In this document: positions 7,088-12,337 of the stretch, one piece after another
Numbering within the stretch: the first letter of the stretch is position 1
Layout: every line of letters starts with the position of its first letter
From: Amoebophrya sp. AT5.2
Lineage: Eukaryota > Sar > Dinophyceae > Syndiniales > Amoebophryaceae
NCBI GenBank assembly: GCA_005223375.1
Contig: RXOD01005835.1
Span: forward strand, 1-12,337
Direction: 5' to 3'
DNA: 12,337 bases
Notes under the pieces: generated by a model
Seen by the model: only the letters and a program-made list of their open reading frames with translations
Told to the model about the DNA's origin: nothing
Database searches by the model: none
Made by a program: the position numbers and the translations under genes

Positions 7088-10000
7088 ATGTTGACAGCAT
7101 CAGAATACGAAAGGACTCGGAACAACTGGTGGAGGGATTGCAAAACAGGAGAGTGGTGGGCAAAGAGCGAAAGTACTGGCGAGTGGGAAATGTGGACGGA
7201 GGAGGTGAAGTCTTCGACTTCGACCCACGCTGCAGCGGCGGACACCGAGAAGCGGGCAGTGCTGGAGCATGCTGGGGCAGTACCAGTTGCGGACACGATG
7301 ATGACTCGCGGAGAAACAGCTAGTCCTGCTCTTGATGCCGAAACTGCACGAAGTTCCGACCATGAGCGGCGTCCCGATGAGACGAAGGCGACGGCGCAGG
7401 AGCATCGAGACTTGCGAATTCCCCCTCCAGCACACCCAGTGGGGAAAGCGATCGCCTCGGGGATACCGCTGTTGGAGGTGGCGAAGGAAACGGCCGACAC
7501 GGCGCTGCAGCCAGAAGACTGGACGGCGACCGTGAACGACGGAGGGAAAGCCTGCACATCTACGTCGGGATTGGAGATTTGCAAGCCGCGTCAAGAAGAA
7601 GAATTTCTACTCCACAGATCCCTCAGCGATTCAGGCATCTTCGCGGGGGCCAGCAGATCCCACTTCGTGTCATCAGCTCACGTCGAGCACCTGATGCCGC
7701 GTACTTGTTTCTCGAGCGGGAACGAGCCGCTGCCGAGCCGGTCCTCAGACGATTCGGAGTCGGGACACGACTCCTTGAATACAAAGACTTTTTCACCACC
7801 GAACGAGCCGGATGACGCCTGCTTGGCAAGAATCAAGTGTGTCGTCGAGCGGCGAGTGAAGGACGAGCAACAGGTCTCCGCAGAGGACAAAGCCTTTATG
7901 GACCAGGTGGTGCGGCTTGCGAACGCCTACGCGAGTGCGGAGGGCCACACTCCGAAAACCATGAGTTCGACGCCGTGTTGTCGTGGGCGAGACCACGTGG
8001 AGCCCGTGGCGCTCAAGCCGGAAGTCATGGAACAGGACACTGCGCGCGGCAAGAGCGGGAGTGTATGTGCCTCCGTACCACTACGAGGCGGGGGAAAGTT
8101 CTCGCCCAGCACACAGCAGGAACAGGACACCGACCCGATCGGCTCCTCGGAACAATTGTCAGAAGCCTCCGGCGAGGTTCTGTCTGCGGCCGACCACGAC
8201 GAGACGCATTCTAGTGCGGGTCTGCCTCGGCAGAAGAAGCAGCCGGGGCGCGCGCAAAAGTTTCGGCTGCGAACCTGGAATGAACAGGGGGAGAAGCAGC
8301 TGCGGTTCTGCCTGCAGTCCGTAGCGGCTGAGCTTGGCGAGGTCAACGGGTGCCCCTGGTGCCGGCGCCCCGTAATAGTTCTTGCGGACGGGCACGGGCA
8401 TTACCAGGACGAGGTCACCGAGACCGAGACAGGTGGAGCCAGTGCAGGCATAGCGGGAACTGTCCCTTCGGCCTCTTCATCTTTTTCCGATACTAGTACA
8501 GCTGTCGTGGCGGTGGCCCCCGCGCCCAACTACGCTTTCCCGCGAGTTTGGATTCCGGGGCAATTGGGCGCGTCCCTGCTCCACGAATTTGAAGTAGAGC
8601 AGACGTTCCGCGTTCTTGATGCAGCCAGCAACGACAGAGGGTCGGCCACGCAGACGCCGAAGCTTCTCGCTCCGAAGTGCAGGTACGCTCACGTCGCGGT
8701 GTTGTATGGCAACAACGTAGAGTATTTCCTGGGGGCGCTCACGCTCGCGCACTCGCTGCGGGACTCGCGTTTCGACGTGGTGCTGCTCTACACCAACGAC
8801 GTGCCGCACGCTTGGCTTTCTCAGTTGCGGAAGCGCTTTACGTTCCTGCTCGAAGTGGAGTACTTGACCGTGAACAAAAACGTTGCGAGAAGCTTGTACA
8901 ACAACCCGTCGAATACGCGGTTTGGGGAAGTGTTCACCAAGCTCCAAATTTTCGTGCTGGACTGCTACGACAAGGTGTTGTTCTTGGACCTGGACACGCT
9001 CGTGCGGGACTGTGCCGAAGTGGATAATTTGTTAGAACTCGGGGAGGCGCCGTGCGCGCTCTTACGCGGTGACCCCCCGGCTACTGGCGCCCAAAGTTTT
9101 TCGCTCCCCATGCACTATCGAAACTTTTGGTCCGACTACAAGCGCAAGGTGTGGCCAGAGCGCAAGGACCAGCCGGAATATCAAGAACTGCTGCCGGCCT
9201 CCCAGCAGGCAAGCGGGATGAATGCAGGCGTGATGTTGATTCGACCTAGTCGCGCGGTTCTGCAACACATTCGGGAAGAGATCATCGACGGTGATAGCCC
9301 GGAACACTACGGGACCTACATGCCCGAACAAGAGTATCTGGGCCGTCTGCTGGCAGTGCTCGACCTGAATTTTCTCGAGAAAGTTTGGGCCAACAAGGCG
9401 GAAAACGAAAGCGACATCAGAGTGGGCGGAAATGCATCCGGGTGGGCTTGGAACAGCACTAATCTTGACCGGGACCAGAATTTAGTTCCCGGCTTCCGCC
9501 CGACTCCGAGCATTAGCAATACTCTGCGCGGCGCAACAAATGGGCGCGGGCGTCGCCAATCTGCGGACGACGACACTTCTGCAACGAGGACAGAAGACAA
9601 ACCTATGGCATCGGAAAGGGCATTGGACGCTGCCGTCGCGCTGGCAATGGAGGTGTTTGACGCGCCTGCTGGCCTTCTCAGCGGTCAAGAGAGGGGCTGG
9701 CTCGCGCCCCTGGCTCTGCGCTTTGGGGGTGAGTGCGACGACACCTCCTACGAGCAGAAAAAGGCACTTCTGAAGATGCTTTGCGACTTAAAGTCCGATC
9801 CGTCGAGCGGTGCCGCGCGGGCGCGAGCGACGCTGCTCCAATTTGCAAATGGCGAGTTGAAACTGAAGAAAAAGATCGGCCGCGCGAACGAGCTGCATCC
9901 CGAGGACGTGGTGTGTAAGGACCGCGGGAGCCGGTGGTGCTTGGTGCGAGACGAAGCAGCCGTTGTGGAAAAGCTGCAATTTCCTGCAGGACAATGGAGC

Positions 10001-10882
10001 GTCGGGGAGTGCCGCGCGCTGAGTCGACACTTAGGAAAGTTGAAGCTGGCCCCGGAGCCGGACCACGAGGACGAGGAGGAAGGCTATGCCTACTCGTGGA
10101 GCCTAAATCGTGAACGCGCCTATGCTCTGGCGCGCTTCGCAGGCAAAGCTGGGGCAGACCGGACGCAGAATCATCAATTGAAGGTGCCATCCGGAGGCGC
10201 AGCCACCTCACCATTGATCTGCGCGACATCTTGCTCGGACACGCATACCGCGCGGCACCGGGAGGGGTGGACGCGGTTGGCGCCGCGATTCAACTTCGAA
10301 ATCGATAAAGAGGTCCGGGTGCCGTTTGACTTTTCACGCGAGCACGCGTCTCTGCAGCGGCACGAGCTTGCGGTCTACCATTTTTCCGGCAAAGATTGCA
10401 AGCCGTGGAATTTTTTGCTCAGCTTTTTCGACGTTGCAACAGGACCACGACCATCATCTTCATCCCAGAAAAATTTGCAGGAGCAAACCAACAAACAGCT
10501 AAACAAGAATGCCAGCCAGAACCGTGACGCCACGGAGAAGATGTGCAAGTGGTTCTCTCTCGTGAAGAAAATCAGGGAATGGATGGTAAAGTACGAGGAG
10601 CGCCGCGAAATCTTGCTTCTCGACAGTGTCAATAGTGGCGCAGCTTCATCCTCCAACGGCGGCCCGGAGGAAATGCAGAGTGCTTTCGCCGCCGCTCTCA
10701 CACAGGTGCAGGCACACGCGGAACGGCATATAATGCAGGCGACAGACAACCCCGACGTTTCACGTGGTATCGCTCACAGCGTTGCTGAATGGCTCGATGC
10801 TTTTTTCGATTGCCTTTCCGGGGTTTGCGCAGAGAGTGGAGAGCTGTTGTGGAAAAAGAAAGACGACAAAAGCAAAAAATGA
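7088..10882 (+). CDS. Large GT8-family (glycogenin-like) glycosyltransferase
   Basis: GT8 enzymes are retaining glycosyltransferases that use nucleotide sugars and Mn2+; glycogenin, which primes glycogen or starch by self-glucosylation, is the closest motif match. This intronless frame encodes 1264 residues, several times the usual catalytic-domain length. Residues 1-36 form a Trp-rich start, 37-530 are mostly low-complexity with a CPWC at 422-425, and the GT8 domain begins at about 531 (AHVAVLYGNNVEYFLGALTL). Further motifs are RFGEVFTKLQIF, the metal-binding FLDLDTLV with D634 and D636, GMNAGVML at 710-717, and PEQEYL at 746-751. The C-terminal GT8 motif, H1098 followed by FSGKDCKPW, comes only after about 300 further residues of low similarity. 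RFNFEI at 1067-1072 just before it also fits. No signal peptide or membrane span is evident, so a cytosolic location is likely. Substrate and acceptor cannot be read from the sequence. The first ATG of the frame is at 7088; no in-frame alternative looks better. Confidence 0.88.
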   Translation: MLTASEYERTRNNWWRDCKTGEWWAKSESTGEWEMWTEEVKSSTSTHAAAADTEKRAVLEHAGAVPVADTMMTRGETASPALDAETARSSDHERRPDETKATAQEHRDLRIPPPAHPVGKAIASGIPLLEVAKETADTALQPEDWTATVNDGGKACTSTSGLEICKPRQEEEFLLHRSLSDSGIFAGASRSHFVSSAHVEHLMPRTCFSSGNEPLPSRSSDDSESGHDSLNTKTFSPPNEPDDACLARIKCVVERRVKDEQQVSAEDKAFMDQVVRLANAYASAEGHTPKTMSSTPCCRGRDHVEPVALKPEVMEQDTARGKSGSVCASVPLRGGGKFSPSTQQEQDTDPIGSSEQLSEASGEVLSAADHDETHSSAGLPRQKKQPGRAQKFRLRTWNEQGEKQLRFCLQSVAAELGEVNGCPWCRRPVIVLADGHGHYQDEVTETETGGASAGIAGTVPSASSSFSDTSTAVVAVAPAPNYAFPRVWIPGQLGASLLHEFEVEQTFRVLDAASNDRGSATQTPKLLAPKCRYAHVAVLYGNNVEYFLGALTLAHSLRDSRFDVVLLYTNDVPHAWLSQLRKRFTFLLEVEYLTVNKNVARSLYNNPSNTRFGEVFTKLQIFVLDCYDKVLFLDLDTLVRDCAEVDNLLELGEAPCALLRGDPPATGAQSFSLPMHYRNFWSDYKRKVWPERKDQPEYQELLPASQQASGMNAGVMLIRPSRAVLQHIREEIIDGDSPEHYGTYMPEQEYLGRLLAVLDLNFLEKVWANKAENESDIRVGGNASGWAWNSTNLDRDQNLVPGFRPTPSISNTLRGATNGRGRRQSADDDTSATRTEDKPMASERALDAAVALAMEVFDAPAGLLSGQERGWLAPLALRFGGECDDTSYEQKKALLKMLCDLKSDPSSGAARARATLLQFANGELKLKKKIGRANELHPEDVVCKDRGSRWCLVRDEAAVVEKLQFPAGQWSVGECRALSRHLGKLKLAPEPDHEDEEEGYAYSWSLNRERAYALARFAGKAGADRTQNHQLKVPSGGAATSPLICATSCSDTHTARHREGWTRLAPRFNFEIDKEVRVPFDFSREHASLQRHELAVYHFSGKDCKPWNFLLSFFDVATGPRPSSSSQKNLQEQTNKQLNKNASQNRDATEKMCKWFSLVKKIREWMVKYEERREILLLDSVNSGAASSSNGGPEEMQSAFAAALTQVQAHAERHIMQATDNPDVSRGIAHSVAEWLDAFFDCLSGVCAESGELLWKKKDDKSKK

Positions 10883-11315
10883 AACGACATGACATCGATC
10901 GCAATATGAGGCCGCAGCACGCCGAATTCTACTTCTAGTTGCAAAATACTTGGGTTTCATCTTCATGAGCATCACCTTTTCGATCATCTTGCTAAATGAA
11001 GTTGCTTGGTCTGGCGACCGCGGTCTACGTGGATACACGAAAATATCGGACTTCCGCCAAGCGGATGAGGCTATCGGACAACTCAGAAATGTTGTGAGTT
11101 TTCGCAACAAATGGCGTGCCACCCTCCCTAGGCGGCGGTGGCCTAGGTTGCCAGGACCTCTGTTCTCTTTTTGCCGTGCGGTTTGTCGAAGAAAGAGAGA
11201 GAGAGAGACGGCTTTGCGGAAAACGGACACTGCGACGGAGTTGCGCTTTGCACAGTTTCGAGCTCCAAAGAGGTTCCGTCACGGCCTAGAGAAGTAGTGG
11301 CGACGTCGAAGCAAG
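10883..11315. other. Non-coding region between the GT8 gene and the methyltransferase
   Basis: No gene is supported in these 433 bases. Visible features are a 7-bp hairpin (CCTAGGC at 11127-11133, GCCTAGG at 11141-11147), a short hairpin-like TGTTG/CAACA pair near 11091-11108, an (AG)n run at 11194-11208, and several AG acceptor-like sites such as TTGCACAG near 11252. The 3' UTR of GT8 and the 5' UTR of the next gene must lie here. Confidence 0.5.
11194..11208. repeat. AG dinucleotide microsatellite
   Basis: A pure run of alternating A and G, about seven and a half units, lies in the non-coding spacer upstream of the methyltransferase. Confidence 0.8.
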
Positions 11316-11338
11316 ATGCCACGTCGAAGCACGATGGC
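11303..11338 (+). repeat. 18-bp tandem duplication spanning two in-frame ATGs
   Basis: The units 11303-11320 and 11321-11338 match at 16 of 18 positions (both begin ACGTCGAAGCA). Each carries an ATG (11316 and 11334) in the same frame of the methyltransferase. Confidence 0.85.
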
Positions 11339-12337
11339 GTCCGCATCTCGTCGTTTTTTCTCTTCCGGCGCTGCTTCTGCCGCAGCGGATCCGGCGCGTC
11401 AGCAGAAGCTCCTGCGCTTCGCCGCTGGCAGCCTCGGTGGCTACTACATTTACGTGGCTTTGCTCGCCACGCAGAAGGCGAAGGAGTCCGATAAGCTCCC
11501 CAAGCAGCTGTCCCAGGCGGAGCGTTTGCGACTGTTCGACAACATGGCCCCCGACTGGGACCGCATGATGCACTACGACGAGTACCTCACCGGGGTCTGG
11601 TGGTACCGTCGCTTTCTGGTCGCGGGGTACGCACGCGGCCACGTCTTGGAGGTTGCGTGCGGCACCGGGCGCAACCTTGAGTACTACTCGGGGAAGGTGG
11701 CTTCTTTAACCATGCTGGACTACTCGCAAGAAATGCTGGCGGAGACCCAGAAAAAGGTGCGGGGGGAGGTGCCGGAGTGCAAAGCCTTGGCGGGTGTGTA
11801 CGAGCTGGCTCCAGGTGGGGTCGTTTTCTCGGCCGAGGTCGACGAGGAGGTCTTGGCTTGTAGGGGTGGGAGCAGCGTGCCGACGTCAAACGTAGAAGTT
11901 GGCGGAGCATCATCTTCCAGTGCTGGAAATCCGATCGGAAACTCCACAACTTCGTGTGCAAGTTGCTGCGCAGCACACCATCACGAAGAACCCAGAAGCG
12001 CGCCAGGGCACAGTGGGCCGAGGCAGGAGGAAAGTGCCCTGGGCGGCAGCACGCTCACGACATCGGCAACAGCGTTTCCCCCTTCGCTCACATCATTAGC
12101 GTCAGCACTCGCGCCGGCATCCTCTTGGATGTCGTACGTCACGGAATCGGAGCCGGTCATTCTTTTCTCCTCTTTCTTCGCCACAGCGAAGCGAGCTGCG
12201 AGGATGCAATCCGCGTCTTCAAGTTCAAGCAGCGACTCGCCAACGGAACCGAGGCAGATCCCGCTAACCCTGCGTAAGGGGTCTGCGTCCGACCTGCGAA
12301 AAGCTTTCGGGGATGCAGGTCGGACGCAGACCCCTTA
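11316..12337 (+). CDS. Probable mitochondrial, membrane-anchored SAM-dependent methyltransferase (5' part)
   Basis: The frame is open from ATG 11316 to the window end, 340 complete codons with no stop, so the gene is truncated by the window. Residues 1-30 are rich in Arg, Ser and Ala with no acidic residue before D25 and include RRFFSSGAAS, typical of a mitochondrial presequence. Residues 35-51 form one hydrophobic span (FAAGSLGGYYIYVALLA). The class I methyltransferase fold then begins: LFDNMAPDWDRMM (73-85), SAM-binding motif I VLEVACGTGRN (110-120), and an acidic residue closing the second strand (MLDYS, D135). This order resembles yeast Oms1-type and other Methyltransf_11 proteins of the mitochondrial inner membrane; the substrate is unknown. 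After about residue 160 the frame becomes Ser/Ala/Thr/Pro-rich and the expected later motifs are not seen, so it may hold a long insertion or an undetected intron. ATG 11334 is an alternative start. Confidence 0.78.
   Translation, partial: MPRRSTMASASRRFFSSGAASAAADPARQQKLLRFAAGSLGGYYIYVALLATQKAKESDKLPKQLSQAERLRLFDNMAPDWDRMMHYDEYLTGVWWYRRFLVAGYARGHVLEVACGTGRNLEYYSGKVASLTMLDYSQEMLAETQKKVRGEVPECKALAGVYELAPGGVVFSAEVDEEVLACRGGSSVPTSNVEVGGASSSSAGNPIGNSTTSCASCCAAHHHEEPRSAPGHSGPRQEESALGGSTLTTSATAFPPSLTSLASALAPASSWMSYVTESEPVILFSSFFATAKRAARMQSASSSSSSDSPTEPRQIPLTLRKGSASDLRKAFGDAGRTQTP
12275..12337. repeat. Perfect 23-bp inverted repeat (foldback) ending at the window edge
   Basis: The left arm 12275-12297 starts TAAGGGGTCTGCG; the right arm 12315-12337 is its exact reverse complement. 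The 17-base loop (12298-12314) contains the palindrome AAAGCTTT. The right arm stops on the final base of the window, so the true extent is unknown. It falls in the open methyltransferase frame. Confidence 0.9.

Noticed and set aside
11127..11147. CCTAGGC/GCCTAGG hairpin as a transcription terminator
   Set aside because: There is no T-run after it, and bacterial-type terminators are not expected in a nuclear eukaryotic genome.

Overview
This is nuclear DNA from a flagellated unicellular eukaryote. All five recognisable genes lie on the + strand: the 3' end of IFT122, an unidentified multi-pass membrane protein, UBA3 (catalytic subunit of the NEDD8 E1), a very large GT8 (glycogenin-type) glycosyltransferase, and the 5' part of a probable mitochondrial membrane-anchored methyltransferase. 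Coding exons are rich in G/C at third codon positions, introns are few, and conserved domains are interrupted by long low-complexity insertions. The one-way gene order, pyrimidine-rich AG acceptors just upstream of start codons, and one intron with no GT donor that carries inverted-repeat ends and a 4-bp duplication suggest a dinoflagellate-lineage (alveolate) genome. Amoebophrya-like Syndiniales are the best guess. The lineage call is an inference.

Layout: 1-116 is the end of an IFT122 intron; 117-1155 holds the last two IFT122 coding exons; 1156-2027 is non-coding. The membrane-protein gene occupies 2028-3531 (three exons, possibly a fourth from 3702). 3532-4143 holds spliceosomal-looking signals leading into UBA3. 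UBA3 runs 4144-6352 in three exons, the second intron being the non-canonical one. 6353-7087 is non-coding. The intronless GT8 gene is 7088-10882. 10883-11315 is non-coding. The methyltransferase frame runs from 11316 off the window end, where a perfect 23-bp inverted repeat closes the sequence.

The genes do not form a pathway: ciliary transport, neddylation, sugar transfer and small-molecule methylation are housekeeping roles. The most interesting single item is the UBA3 intron at 5508-5896, which looks like an inserted introner or transposon-like element that became an intron inside a conserved E1 motif. Second are the foldback at the window end and the roughly 300-residue insertion that splits the GT8 fold.
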